Source of the DNA: Megascapheus bottae
Taxonomy: Eukaryota > Chordata > Mammalia > Rodentia > Geomyidae
DNA length: 64,000 nt
Direction: 5' to 3'
NCBI GenBank assembly: GCA_024803745.1
Contig: JANJXV010000024.1
Location: 15,633,927-15,697,926 of the forward strand
The notes below the pieces were generated by a model that had not been told where the DNA came from, searched no databases, and saw only the letters and a list, made by a program, of their open reading frames with translations. The first letter of the stretch is position 1, and each line of letters starts with the position of its first letter. The translations under genes and the position numbers were made by a program. Positions 22,394 to 32,026 of the stretch are shown piece by piece.

Positions 22394-22578
22394 GTATCAG
22401 CAGTAGAGTCTTTGGAAGGCCCGTTGCTCCAAGTAGAAGGACTAAGTGATCTCAGGCTTGAGCTTCACAGCAAGAAGATGAACTTGCACTTGGTTCTCAT
22501 AGATGAACTACACCGACACCTGTACATCAAATCCACTAGCCGAGTTGTGCAGCGGAACAAGGAAAAAGGGAAAATGAG
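22394..22578 (+). CDS. EXOC4: EXOC4 (Sec8) internal coding exon, first in window
   Basis: Encodes 61 full codons beginning [16 protein letters not shown] and ending NKEKGKM, plus two bases (AG) of a split serine codon. I recognise this as Sec8/EXOC4, a subunit of the octameric exocyst that tethers secretory vesicles to the plasma membrane before SNARE fusion. It aligns near residues 158-219 of the mammalian protein, in the N-terminal helical rod. The acceptor is a pyrimidine-rich tract ending TTGTCAG at 22393. The donor is GAG|GTTAGT at 22579, with T at +3 but consensus A and G at +4 and +5. The exon starts in phase 0 and its 185 nt leave phase 2, which the next exon's first base completes. 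The open frame extends on both sides into intron, so the ATG at 22352 is not a real start. Skipping this exon alone would shift the frame. Confidence 0.95.
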
Positions 22579-22661
22579 GTTAGTTAAGAGCCTTTTTGCT
22601 AGTAGCTATGTCATTTACTTTATATTTTCTATAACATAATGTATCTCTGAAATTTGAAGGT

Positions 22662-22860
22662 TTTTTTTTTTTTTTGTCAGTCCTGGGCTTGGGCTCCGGG
22701 CCTGAGCACTGTCCTTGGACTTTCTCAAGGCTAGCACTCTACCACTTGAGCTTCAGCACCACTTCCAGCTTTTTTCTATATATGTGGTGCCGAGGAATCG
22801 AACCAGGGTATTCATACATGCTAGGCAAGCACTCTACCACTAGGCCAAACTCCTGGCCCC
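22662..22860 (-). mobile_element. type A SINE 84 nt behind an EXOC4 donor
   Basis: A run of 15 T and GTCAGTCCTGGGC, TCTCAAGGCTAGCACTC, TTTTTTCTATATATGTGG, GAATCGAACCAGGG, CTAGGCCAAACTCCTGGCCC. Full length with an intact B box in complement (GAATCGAACC). In the sense direction its T run and GTCAG form a 3' splice site-like signal very close to the exon. Confidence 0.93.
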
Positions 22861-23885
22861 ATGAAGGTGGTTTTATAGTAGCAAATACTCCATATTCTGA
22901 GACTTACATCAGAGTTTGCTCATGTGTTCATTGCTCATTTACTGTGAGCGCATATAAGAAGCATTTCCTATGGACCTCTTACATTCTTGATTAGAGATAC
23001 TCATGTCTCAGAAGGATGTGAAAAAGAGGTCTTCAAATTGAATGATAAGTTAGCCAACTTAAAAACTACAGATAAAAATGAACTAAAGTTATAAGATTTT
23101 TTGTTACTTAGGGTTATATTCAGCTTTAAGCAATGATTCTTCAGAAATAGTTGAGGAAAGGTTTAGAGGGAACACTTTTCTTTGATTCTGTGGCTGGCTG
23201 TTTGTAGCATCAGTGCCTTAATACTTAAGGATCTAAGTGGGTACGAAAAATTCACTAGGTTTGTGAAGACCTATGAGAATGACTGGATCTTAAGATTTGT
23301 TCATTGGGGTATTAATATATGTATATATATATCAGGTAGCTGATATATGTTCTTCTAGCATTTCTTTAAGGAAACATTAGATTTTTTTCAAAGGGGATTT
23401 TAAGAATTATCTACTGAAATACACATGTTTGAGCCTTTTCATCTAGCAATGTATCAGAAAACCACTCGAGGCAGTGTATCCTGGGAATGAAGTCTTTCAA
23501 GACCTATTCTATTTTAACAAAAATTGCCAACTTTATGTGTGATACTTCAGTTTAGTCAGATACCTTGACAAAAAAAGAGAAATTTCTATCTCTTCTCAGC
23601 AGATGCTCACTAGAAAAATTGGAGTAGGCACATGAATTTTGCTAGGGACTATGTATGTACTTGAGATTCAAAATTAGATCTGAATAGGGAAGGTGGAAAG
23701 GTAACTTGAAGATTAGATCGAAATTGTGTTATTCTGTCAGTCACTCTTGCAGCAGAGTATGAACTAGTCTGTATGTGTGTGTGCATATATGTGTGTGTGT
23801 ATAAATAATAGAACCCAATCATTATGAGTTGTACACATTTCCCTGAGCTTTCAAGAGAACATTTATTTGAAAAGAAATTTTTCTT
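22861..23885. other. intronic stretch, nothing recognised
   Basis: About 1 kb with no repeat I can name apart from short TA (23310-23335) and TG (23770-23802) runs. Confidence 0.45.
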
Positions 23886-23887
23886 TC

Positions 23888-24066
23888 CTTTTTTTTTTTT
23901 GCCAGTCCTGGAGCCTGAACTCAGTGCCTGCGTACTGTTCTTGGGCTTTCCTCAAGGCTAGCACTCTACCACTTGAGCCACAGTATCACTTCTGGCTTTT
24001 CTATGTTATGTGGTACCAAGGAATCGAGCCCAGGTCTTCATGGATGCTAGGCCAAACTCCTGGCCC
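23888..24066 (-). mobile_element. type A (ID-ID dimer) SINE
   Basis: TTTTTTTTTTTGCCAGTCC, CTCAAGGCTAGCACTCTACC, AGGAATCGAGCCCAGGTC. A deletion joins ATGCTAGG directly to CCAAACTCCTGGCCC, removing the A-box part of the left unit. Confidence 0.88.
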
Positions 24067-24700
24067 TTATTTGAAATTTTGAAAATAAAGAAAATAAAGA
24101 CTTAGAGATTAAGCTTGAGGCTTCTCAAATGTTCAAGAAACATGTTGTAACATCAGATGATTGTTTCAGATAACCTTGCCTTCCCTCTCCATTGTAGTGA
24201 AAGAAGTCTGTTTTCCACCCTTTGCGTTTGTAGCTTTTGCTTTTTGGATCATTAGGACATTGGATACAGGCTTGAAACATGCTTGTGCTGCTAGGTATGC
24301 TTTCTCATGCATGACAATGACAGTGGTTGTGAAGTATTAGAAACACATTGAATCATCCACAAACCAACAGACCTGCACAGCCTGGTTCCAATAGCCATCA
24401 CTGTATATGCTTATTGTTTGTCGCACATCATTGAATTTTTGTGGTTTTATACAGCAGACATAGTTGTGTGAAACCATAATGGGGAGCTATAAGAATACTG
24501 TACTGAGAGATGCTGATAGAAATAGACCATAAATACATTTAAAAAATAAGAAAATTTGTCTTGATTTAAAACATTATACAGATGAAGTAACTATAGGGGT
24601 AGAAAATGAGCTGATCATAGAGAGGAAGAGGACAGGATGATAAAGGTGGTAAATAGGGAAAAGCAAAATGTGATTAATCTGACTGATTTTTAGGTTTTCT
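24067..24700. other. intronic stretch, nothing recognised
   Basis: No repeat or open frame recognised. Confidence 0.45.
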
Positions 24701-24992
24701 AAAGGATTACACTGAAACTATGAACTGAGTTGTGTTCATCTGAAGATCACAGATTGAAATCCTAATTCCATTTACCTCAGATTATGACTGTTTGGAGACA
24801 GAGTTAGAACTAAGTTAGAAAGAGATCATTAGGGTGAGTTCTAATCCAGTAGGAATACAAAAACAGATTAGCAAACTGTCACCAACAGAGACCCTGTGAA
24901 GACTGAAAAAATACACATCTATATGCAAGAGAGCAAGAAGCCAACTCTGATCATACCTTGTTCTCATATTTCTAGCTTTCAGAATATGATAA

Positions 24993-25030
24993 ATTGCTGC
25001 TGCTCCTTGTCATCGTTGTCGTCTTCTTCT

Positions 25031-25062
<32 letters not shown>

Positions 25063-25096
25063 TTCTTCTTCTTCTTCTTCTTCTTCTTCTTCTTCT

Positions 25097-25164
<68 letters not shown>

Positions 25165-25408
25165 CTTCTTTTATTTTGGTAGGCCATGGACCTTGAACTC
25201 AGAGCCTGGATGTAGTCCTTGAGCTCTTTTACACAAGGCTTGTACTCTACCACTTTGAGCCACAGCACCACTTCTGGTTTCATGATTAATTGGAGATAAG
25301 AGTCTCATGGATTTTTCTTTCTCAGGCTGGCTTTGAACCACAAATCTCAGATCTCAGCCTCCTCCTGAGTAGCTAGGCTTACTGATGTGAGCCCCAATGC
25401 CTAGATCA
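24993..25408 (-). mobile_element. type B (B1-ID) SINE with trinucleotide tail
   Basis: Body at about 25178-25408: GACCTTGAACTCAGAGCC, TTGAGCCACAGCACCACTTC, TGGAGATAAGAGTCTCATGG, CTCAGATCTCAGCCTCC, AGTAGCTAGGCTTACTGATG. The 3' tail, read on the element's strand, is (CAG)20 followed by (AAG)n instead of poly(A). The flanks GATAAATT and GATCAAATT may be the target duplication inside the LTR. Confidence 0.85.
25019..25162 (+). repeat. (CTT)n(CTG)20 compound trinucleotide repeat
   Basis: About 26 CTT units (25023-25100, one CCT break) followed by 20 uninterrupted CTG units (25101-25160). It is transcribed in EXOC4 pre-mRNA as CUU then CUG. The long Ser/Ala, Phe/Cys, Lys and Gln frames across it are artefacts of the repeat. 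Confidence 0.95.
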
Positions 25409-25470
25409 AATTCCTTTTGTTTATAACCCAAGCTGCGACTCTTGCTTAGTTGTGGCACCCTGAGAAAAAT

Positions 25471-26045
25471 CAGTGTAAAGAGAAGTAGAAGCAGTAATTG
25501 GAAAGTATGTACTTAGAGGAGAGGGACTTAGGCAGACTAGAAGTGACATTGAGAACACATTTAGTTTTAGGATCTGGAATTTTAGCCAACCTTGCAGAAA
25601 AAACTGAGCAGTCCTTCCCCATCCCCCAACTTAAACTGGGCGTGGTAGGACAAGCTGTAATCTCAGTGATGCTTCAGGCTTAGGTATGAGTATATTAGTC
25701 TGTGGCTAGCCCCTGTGAAAACTCAGGACTCTATTTGAAAAATAACTGAAGCCAAAATGTGAGAAGCATCTCCCCAGTGGTAGAGTACCTGTTTACCAAG
25801 TGTTAGACTGAGTTTAAACCCCAGCATGGCCAGCCCCTCCCAACAAACAACTCTTGTACATGAAAAGAAAAATTGTTACCTGTTGTACATGATATAGTTT
25901 TTTGCTTAGCCAGTGTTCCTTGTTTTGTTTTGGACATCAAATGCCCAGGTAAAAGGCTTCATTTTCCATTCTCTTGTATAATTAGAAGGACTGTTACTAT
26001 TGGAACTTGTACTTGGAAATAATTGAATGATGACTCAAAGACAGA
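25471..26045. other. intronic stretch with old ID-like piece
   Basis: At about 25755-25850, CCCCAGTGGTAGAGTACCTG and GAGTTTAAACCCCAGCATGG resemble a decayed + strand ID element. GGGCGTGGTAGGACAAGCTG before it resembles a decayed B1 head. The rest is unrecognised. Confidence 0.45.
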
Positions 26046-26048
26046 AGT

Positions 26049-26256
26049 TTTTTTTTTTTTTTTTTTTTTTTTGCCAGTTTTGGGCTTGGTCTCAGGGCCT
26101 GAGCACTGTCCTTGGACTTTCTCAAGGCTAGAGCTCTAACACTTGAGCCTCAGCACCACTTCTGGCTTTTTCTATATATGTGGTACCAAGGAATCGAACT
26201 TGGGTCTTCGTGCATGCTAGGCAAACACTATAACCACTAGGGCAAACTCCCGGCCC
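26049..26256 (-). mobile_element. type A SINE with long T run
   Basis: About 24 T, then GCCAGTTTTGGGCTTGG, CTCAAGGCTAGAGCTCTAAC, TTTTTCTATATATGTGG, GGAATCGAACTTGGGTC, GGGCAAACTCCCGGCCC. Full length. Confidence 0.92.
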
Positions 26257-26262
26257 AAGCTT

Positions 26263-26345
26263 TTTTTTTTTTTGGTCTGTTCTGGGTCTTGAACTCTGGG
26301 CCTGGGCGCCATCCCTGAGCTTCAACTCAAGGCTGGTTTTAAAGG
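26263..26345 (-). mobile_element. type B SINE, right (ID-like) half only
   Basis: A run of 11 T, GGTCTGTTCTGGGTCTTGAA, CTGGGCCTGGGCGCCATCC. It breaks off at CTCAAGGCTGG. 5' truncated, directly behind another SINE. Confidence 0.8.
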
Positions 26346-26794
26346 TGCCAACCAAACTGTTATGCTCCCTTTTTTGTTTTTCATTTGTCTCCTATCTCCC
26401 TCTCTAATCCGGAACATGGATTGACACCCTGAAATTGTCTTGGAAGTGAGATAACCTTGAAGATAGAAGCAATACCCTAAACTCTTTGAGAACATCTAAC
26501 CTCATTTTGATTTCCTGAATGGGCTGCCTCATTTATGAGCGGAAAGAAAAAAACTTTGTTATATTAAGATTAATAATATTTTTTAAAGATATAATTAACT
26601 TCAATTTTGATATATGAACAAAGCAGAACTGTGGTACAACTGCATTTTTTTTGAACAGTAAAGTGAGTCAGCAGTGTTGAATAAAGGAGTTAGAACTGCA
26701 TATTTATATACTCTAGCCAAGTAGACACTGATAAGTGTAGATAGAAATAGTGCCTCTTCGACATACATTTACAAATGAGAAATAAATTATTCGT
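26346..26794. other. intronic stretch, nothing recognised
   Basis: AT-rich with no family recognised. Confidence 0.45.
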
Positions 26795-26795
26795 G

Positions 26796-26988
26796 TTTTT
26801 TTTTTCCCTTTGTGGGTCTTGAACTTAGGACCTGGGCTCTGTCCCTGAGCTTCATTCTGTTGCTCAAGGCTAGCACTTGAGCCACAGTGCCACTTCTGAC
26901 CTTTTCTGTTTATGTGGAACTGAGGAATAGATCCTGGGGCATAATGCATGCTAGGCAAACACTGTATCACCAAGCCATATTCCCAGCC
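26796..26988 (-). mobile_element. type A/B-related SINE
   Basis: TTTTTTTTTCCCTTTGTGGG, TGCTCAAGGCTAGCACTTGA, TTTTCTGTTTATGTGGAACT, AATAGATCCTGGGGCATAAT, CTAGGCAAACACTG. A diverged copy with type A left unit. Confidence 0.8.
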
Positions 26989-27265
26989 ATAGTGTTTTTA
27001 TTTCTAAGAAAAATATTTAAGGATGAACTTTCAGACATAAATTAAAATGATAAGAATGATAAAGTTATATATACCTTAAAAATTGTGCTGACCACACATA
27101 TATCATTAAATATACATACATATACATGTTTTGAGTATTTGTGTATGTGTGTATGTATGTATGTATGCACGTATATAAATGGACATATTTTTGTATAAGA
27201 TCAAAAACAAACTGAAAACCATCTTTGAAAAAGAAAACCTATATGGTCAAGGAGTACTCCTTTTG
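26989..27265. other. intronic stretch with TA/TG/TATG runs
   Basis: A short repeat-rich stretch (27110-27180: ATACATACATATACATG and GTATGTATGTATGTATG). No gene. Confidence 0.5.
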
Positions 27266-27420
27266 TTTTTTTTTTTTTTTCTGTCGATGGTGGGACTTTA
27301 ATTCTGGGCCTGTGCACTGATTTCAGCACTTTTCAGTGTGAGGATTGGCTTTGAATGTGATCCTAAGATCTCAGCTTACTGATTAGCTAGGATTACAGGA
27401 TTGAGCCACTGCACCCAGCT
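27266..27420 (-). mobile_element. type B SINE with internal deletion
   Basis: TTTTTTTTTTCTGTCGATGG, TTTAATTCTGGGCCTGTG, then TTGGCTTTGAATGTGATCC, TAGCTAGGATTACAGG, CACTGCACCCAGCT. About 80 bp between the two halves are missing. Confidence 0.85.
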
Positions 27421-27449
27421 AAATCTTATTTATTTTAAGAGTATTTCTT

Positions 27450-27692
27450 AGCCCAGCATGGTGGCTTACGCCTGTAATCCTACCTACTCAGGAGGCTGAG
27501 ATGTGAGGATCATGGTTCAAAGCCAGCAGGGGCACTAAAGTCCTTGGGACTCTTATCTCCAATTAACCTCTAGAAAACAGTAAGTGGGGCTGTGACTCAA
27601 GGGGGAGGGTGGTAGCCTTCAGATGAAGAGCTTAGGGACAGCACCCAGGCCCGAAGTTGAAGCCCTGTGATCCACAATAAATAAATAAATAA
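27450..27692 (+). mobile_element. type B (B1-ID) SINE
   Basis: AGCCCAGCATGGTGGCTTAC, CAGGAGGCTGAGATGTGAGG, TTATCTCCAATTAACC, GCTGTGACTCAAGGGGGAG, AGACAGCACC-like end and a tail of AATA units. Head-to-head with the previous SINE. Confidence 0.92.
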
Positions 27693-27839
27693 GATTTATA
27701 TACCTATATTAAAACAGTAGAGATTTGGAATTTGAGCAGGCAAGAAATAAAAAGGAATACTGGATTTTTTTGTTTGTTTAAAGTGAGTTTTGTTTTTGTA
27801 TTTGGGACTTTCAATAAAGAAATCATATTATTTAATTAT

Positions 27840-28215
27840 ATATATATATATATTTAGAAGTTTGTGTATTATTTAAAGATTTAATTATAGTAAGTATAAT
27901 ATAGATGGAATACTTTTCATCCAGAAAGAAGACATGTATTTATAGGAAAATGGTAGCATTGGATATGATCACATTATGTGAGATAAGCCAAGTTTGGAAA
28001 GGCACATACCATGTTTTCACTCATATATAAAAATAAGAAAATAATGTGACATGATGGTACAAAGGGACTATTGTGAGGGGCCCAGAGAGAGCGTATTAGG
28101 GGAAAGGAGAGGGTAATGAAGTCTGTGCTAGTAAATATGATAGAAATATGTTGTATAAATCTGTGAATGTAGATAATGAACCCTACTAAAAACTTACTAA
28201 GAAGGGAGGAAAACG
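27840..28215 (+). mobile_element. older L1 3' end
   Basis: GAAGACATGTATTTATAGG, GTGAGATAAGCCAAGTTTGG, CATGTTTTCACTCATATA, then purine-rich AGGGGCCCAGAGAGAG. The typical sequence around the L1 ORF2 stop and 3' UTR, preceded by a TA repeat. Confidence 0.65.
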
Positions 28216-28332
28216 TGGGATGTTAACGGTAATATATATAGCATGGATTTGATCCATGCTATAGTCCTTGTTTAGCCTTGCTTCTTTGGACATCCTTAGA
28301 CATCCTTCAGTATTATTTGTTACCTTTTTTTT

Positions 28333-28530
28333 TTTGTTGGTTTTTGCCAGTCCTGGGCTTAAGCTCAGGGTCTGAGCACTGTCCTTGGATTTTTTTCTCA
28401 AGGCTAGAGCTCTACCACTTGAGCCTCAGCATCACTTCTGGCTTTTTCTAAGTATGTGGTACCAAGGAATCGAACCTGGGTCTTCGTGCATGCTAGGCAA
28501 GCACTCTACCACTAGGCCAATCTCCTGGCC
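28333..28530 (-). mobile_element. type A (ID-ID dimer) SINE
   Basis: TTTTTGCCAGTCCTGGGC, CTCAAGGCTAGAGCTCTACC, TTTTTCTAAGTATGTGG, GGAATCGAACCTGGGTC, CTAGGCCAATCTCCTGGCC. Well preserved. Confidence 0.93.
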
Positions 28531-29110
28531 TTGTTACCTATTTTTAAAGGTTCCTTTCTCTCTCAGTGTTCTTTGGGTTATGTTCAGCCAGAACTTAGAA
28601 CTGTATAGAATTACTGTACTAGATATTCCCAATTCATTGCCTAAGTTAAATTTTCTTACTGAGGGCATATTATCTCTGACAGATATTTCTCAGCTCAGTT
28701 TGATTTACATCACTTTTATGAGCATTTGCTCCTCTACTTGCTGCTCCAGCTGCTCCGGTTATAGAGGTGTAAGTTTTAGTTTCTAGATTTACAGCTTAAA
28801 GTTCAAACCACCTCTGTCAATCTTTGGTTTGACAATAAAATCAGCCAGATGATGTGAAGATATAAATTTTTAGACATAATTGAAACTACCTATTACTAAG
28901 GGAAAGAACAGAAATGCACTAATTAAAAAGCAAATGTTTAATAAGCTGAAGAGCAATTGTTCTAATAAGCTGGCAGCACTTGAAACTCTTAAAAAAAGCA
29001 TTTTTCATGAGTTGAAATTTTGAAATCAAACATATTTAGAAGCAGATTCTTATGATCTGGGTTGTTGATTAATGACCAGTAAGAGCTTGGGGTTATGAAG
29101 GAAGTGACTG
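28531..29110. other. repeat-poor block, possible conserved non-coding element
   Basis: Unique-looking sequence, particularly 28795-29100, with AATCTTTGGTTTGACAATAA, GCACTAATTAAAAAGC and two CTAATAAGCTG/TTAATAAGCTG copies. No open frame of interest. Confidence 0.35.
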
Positions 29111-30425
29111 TTACTTGTTTTAGTAGTTAGTAAGTAGCAATACACTATCTGCCACAGCACAGTTGGTGGCTTTGGTGGCACTGTCTTACGGTAGGAGGGG
29201 TGTAGTCTCACTTGTCATTTTCACCTCTCAAGTATGAGTCTGAGTGGATTTTAAGTAAAAATTTGTAATATGATACTATTTTAAAAGAAAAAAAATCCTG
29301 TCAGTATTTCTTACAAATTTAACTAGCCAGAGGATTTGAATTAATCACCAACTTCAGAACAAGACTATCTTTTTCTTTCTTTCTTTTCTAAAATACTTTG
29401 AGAGATTTAAAGGTCTTTGAAAGAATCAATAAATACCTTTCCACTTTATCTCTGATATATGGTGAGAAGAAGCTTTCTTTTCTCTTCTGGGATGAAATCT
29501 AAGGTACAGAGTATTTCAGTGTGTTACTCTGTCACAGTACCTAGCTCTCCGCTTAGCCTCCTGTCAGTAGTCACTAAATGAGTAGGTGTGCCCCCTTTCT
29601 CTCTTGACTTTTGAAGCCAAGTCCTCCATAAAAGAGTAAAGGGGGAAAAAAAAAGAAAGAAAATCATTTCCAGTGTTACTTGCCTTTGGGTTAGTGCTCA
29701 CAAAGGAGAAAATTGAGGCCTGAGGAAAAATTTTAGAGCAAGAAAGATGGCTGTATGAAAATAGTTTTGCAGTAAATTGACTTTCTAAAAGTTTATTGGA
29801 GTTTGAGGACCCTTCTGGCCCTGATTATAAAGTCGGGAGGTTATGTTTTTCAAAGTTGAAATGGCAAGTCATTTATCACCCTGTGTTTAACTGAAATAGA
29901 TTTTTTGGTTAAAGATGAGGAAATAATAGCAGGTTTTAATCTCCTGTGAATGATGTGCATATCTGTGTGAATAGAGGAGTTCACCATTATAGGTTCTTGT
30001 CAGTGCACACATAGGTACTAACTGTACTGCTTTTGTACAGCACGTTAGGTCATATTCTAGCTGTACTCAAATACCCTAGCTGACATCTTTTATTTATCTT
30101 GCTTTATAAATAGCTTCTTTATTATGTAACTTGTATAAAATGTTATGTATTATTCATACATTCCTGTCATTTACAGTGGAAATTAATTTTTTCTTAATTA
30201 GCAGCAGCACTATATACCTCATTGATAATACTGTCTATGGGCTTGTGTATCCAAGGAATTAAGGAGCTGGCTATAGCTGGTTTTCCTTTAGTAGTTAAAA
30301 CAGTAGTGGTTTAAAAAAGTAACTGAGTAGAAGACAACTTTAGAAGACAAGTGTAGTGGCACATACTAAAGGATGAGATGCTAAGATTACAGTGTGAACC
30401 TCTGGATACCTGGTCAGATGATTCT
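29111..30425. other. intronic stretch, nothing recognised
   Basis: About 1.3 kb without a named repeat. It includes a purine run near 29640-29665. No gene signal. Confidence 0.45.
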
Positions 30426-30427
30426 TT

Positions 30428-30705
30428 TTTTTTTTTTTGGTCATTTTCTTTTTCTTTTTTGCTTTGCTGTTGTTGTTATATTTGTTCTGGGGCTTGAATT
30501 CAGGGTCTGGGTGCTGTCTTTGAGTTTCTTTTCCTTAAGCCTAGTGCTATGTTACTTGAGCTATTGTTCTATTTTGGCTTTTAACTGAGTAGTTTATTGT
30601 GGATAAAAGTTTCAAAGACTTTCCTTCCCAGGCTGGTTTTGAACTCTGATCCTCAGAACTCAGCCTTCTGAGTAGCTGGGATTATAGGCATGAGATACTA
30701 GCCTT
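30428..30705 (-). mobile_element. type B (B1-ID) SINE, diverged
   Basis: TTCTGGGGCTTGAATTCAGG, CTTTCCTTCCCAGGCTGG, TTTTGAACTCTGATCCTC, CTGAGTAGCTGGGATTATAG. The tail region is a T-rich, imperfect run. Confidence 0.85.
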
Positions 30706-31065
30706 TAGCAGTGATTCCATTTTTCAGAAGCAGTGTGGGATTTTATTTGTTTTAGCATTGCCTAAATTCTGGTACTTAGCAGATATATTTATAAATTAAC
30801 AAGTTAATTTGAAAATTTGTTTGTAATCTTTGTATCATTTAAAATCAATTTTAAAGTAAATCATTTGGAAGAGAAGCTAGCTTATTTTTGTGGGGAAAGA
30901 TAGTAAATGCTGAATAAACCTCTGAAATTCTTTAAGTCAGCTTTTATTGTGGTTTTCAATTTGTTGAAATGTGTAAGCTTCTTATGGGAAAAACTAAAAT
31001 CTGTGAATTCTTCAAATATGTCCAAATCTCTAACATAAGGAAAACACAACCTTGAAAGATTAAGT
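30706..31065. other. intronic stretch, nothing recognised
   Basis: AT-rich, non-coding. Confidence 0.45.
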
Positions 31066-31067
31066 AC

Positions 31068-31305
31068 TGTTAAACCACTAAGTGCTAATGGCTCATGCTT
31101 GTCATCCCTGCTACCCAGTCGGTAAACTGGAGGATCAAGGTTTAAACAGAGAAGACAGAAAAGTTTGAGAAATTCAATCTCTAACTAAGGAGGGGAGACA
31201 AAAACCTGGGTTACAGTTGTGGCACAAGTAGAAGGATACCAGCTATGAGCAAGTAAGCTCATCAAGCCCCCAGTAACTACAAAAAAAAAAGAAAGAAAAA
31301 GAAAA
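31068..31305 (+). mobile_element. old type B-like SINE
   Basis: AGTGCTAATGGCTCATGCTT, GTCATCCCTGCTACCCAG, GGAGGATCAAGGTTTAAAC, and a tail of A with GAAAGAAAAAGAAAAG. Diverged. Confidence 0.7.
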
Positions 31306-31313
31306 GGTAATAT

Positions 31314-31520
31314 TAGGCCAGGTACTGGTGGCTTACACGTGTGATTGTAGCTACTCAGGAGGCTGATATCTGAAGACTATGGTTAGAAATTAGCCTGGGT
31401 AGGACAGTGCAGTCCATGAGACCCTTATCTCTGATTAACAACCAAAAAGCTCCAGAAGTGGAGCTGTGCTAATTGGCAGAGTACTAGCGTTGGGGAAAAA
31501 GAAAAAAAAAAAAAAAAGCT
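31314..31520 (+). mobile_element. type B (B1-ID) SINE
   Basis: GGCCAGGTACTGGTGGCTTA, GTAGCTACTCAGGAGGCTG, CATGAGACCCTTATCTC, AGTGGAGCTGTGCTAATTGG. The right end is interrupted by an A run inside GGGGAAAAAGAAAAA. Confidence 0.88.
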
Positions 31521-31580
31521 CAGGAGTTCAAGCTCAGGAGCAGTGTGAGCGTGTGAGCGTGTGTGCACAGGGACAAATGA

Positions 31581-31582
<2 letters not shown>

Positions 31583-31616
<34 letters not shown>

Positions 31617-31621
31617 ACACA
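31583..31621 (+). repeat. (CA)n microsatellite
   Basis: About 19 CA units with one TA, behind a GTGTGAGCGTGTGAGCG repeat; probably derived from the SINE tail. Confidence 0.92.
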
Positions 31622-31629
31622 GAGTACTG

Positions 31630-32000
31630 TTAAAACTCTACTTAGTTGTCATGATCTGATTTGTATTCTCTCTCTCTTTTCTTTCTTTCTTCCTTTTTTT
31701 TTGGCAACGACTTTACTGCCGAGTAGTAAGGTGTAGCAACATGGCCTAGTTTCATTATATGGTAGTAATCCAGAAGACCTTGGTTGCCCTTATGTGTTAA
31801 ACATAGCACTGGAATGAAAAGAGAAAGTAAGCTAAACACAACCTCAGAATACATTTTTACACTGTTAGCTGTGACAAACAAATATCACTTTGCTGGAAAT
31901 ATGCTTGGGAGTTGTTAAAATTCACAGTGTAGATGGTCCCTGAGGAAAGGAGAGTGAGAAGAGCTGGCACTGAGTGGACTTCAGTTGGTTTTGGGTGAAG
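31630..32000. other. intron end before second exon
   Basis: Unique sequence apart from a CT/TTTC run at 31666-31700. Short minus-strand frames are judged chance. Confidence 0.5.
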
Positions 32001-32026
32001 TACTAACTTGCTTCTTGTCTCTGTAG
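32001..32026 (+). promoter_or_regulatory. EXOC4: branch point and 3' splice site of second exon
   Basis: TACTAAC at 32001-32007 is the optimal U2 branch consensus. Its branch adenosine (32006) lies 20 nt before the AG at 32025-32026, within the usual range, with the pyrimidine-rich stretch CTTCTTGTCTCTG between. Mammalian branch points rarely match this fully. Confidence 0.75.

Larger units (their letters stand above)
24705..25470 (+). mobile_element. MLT1-like MaLR LTR, split by a SINE
   Basis: Left part: CTGAGTTGTGTTCATCTGAA, GATTGAAATCCTAATTCC, TACCTCAGATTATGACTG, TTGGAGACAGAGTTAGAAC, GATCATTAGGGTGAG, AACCCAGTAGG-like text and CATATTTCTAGCTTTCAGAA. After the SINE, AAATTCCTTTTGTTTATAAC and TTGTGGCACC finish it. 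This is the old mammalian ERVL-MaLR solo LTR layout, non-coding. Confidence 0.7.
22579..32026 (+). other. EXOC4: EXOC4 intron, complete (9448 nt)
   Basis: Bounded by GTTAGT and a TACTAAC/CTGTAG 3' end. It contains mainly antisense SINEs, an MLT1-like LTR carrying a SINE with trinucleotide repeats, and an L1 3' end on the + strand. It is a phase 2 intron. Confidence 0.93.

Noticed and set aside
22674..22994. 106-codon frame just after the first exon
   Set aside because: Runs through an antisense SINE. The same peptide phrases (SGPEHCPWTFSRL) recur at many SINE copies.
24896..25283. Long frames with poly-Ser/Ala, poly-Phe/Cys, poly-Gln and poly-Lys
   Set aside because: They are translations of a (CTT)n(CTG)n microsatellite in a SINE tail. 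No splice or promoter context supports coding.
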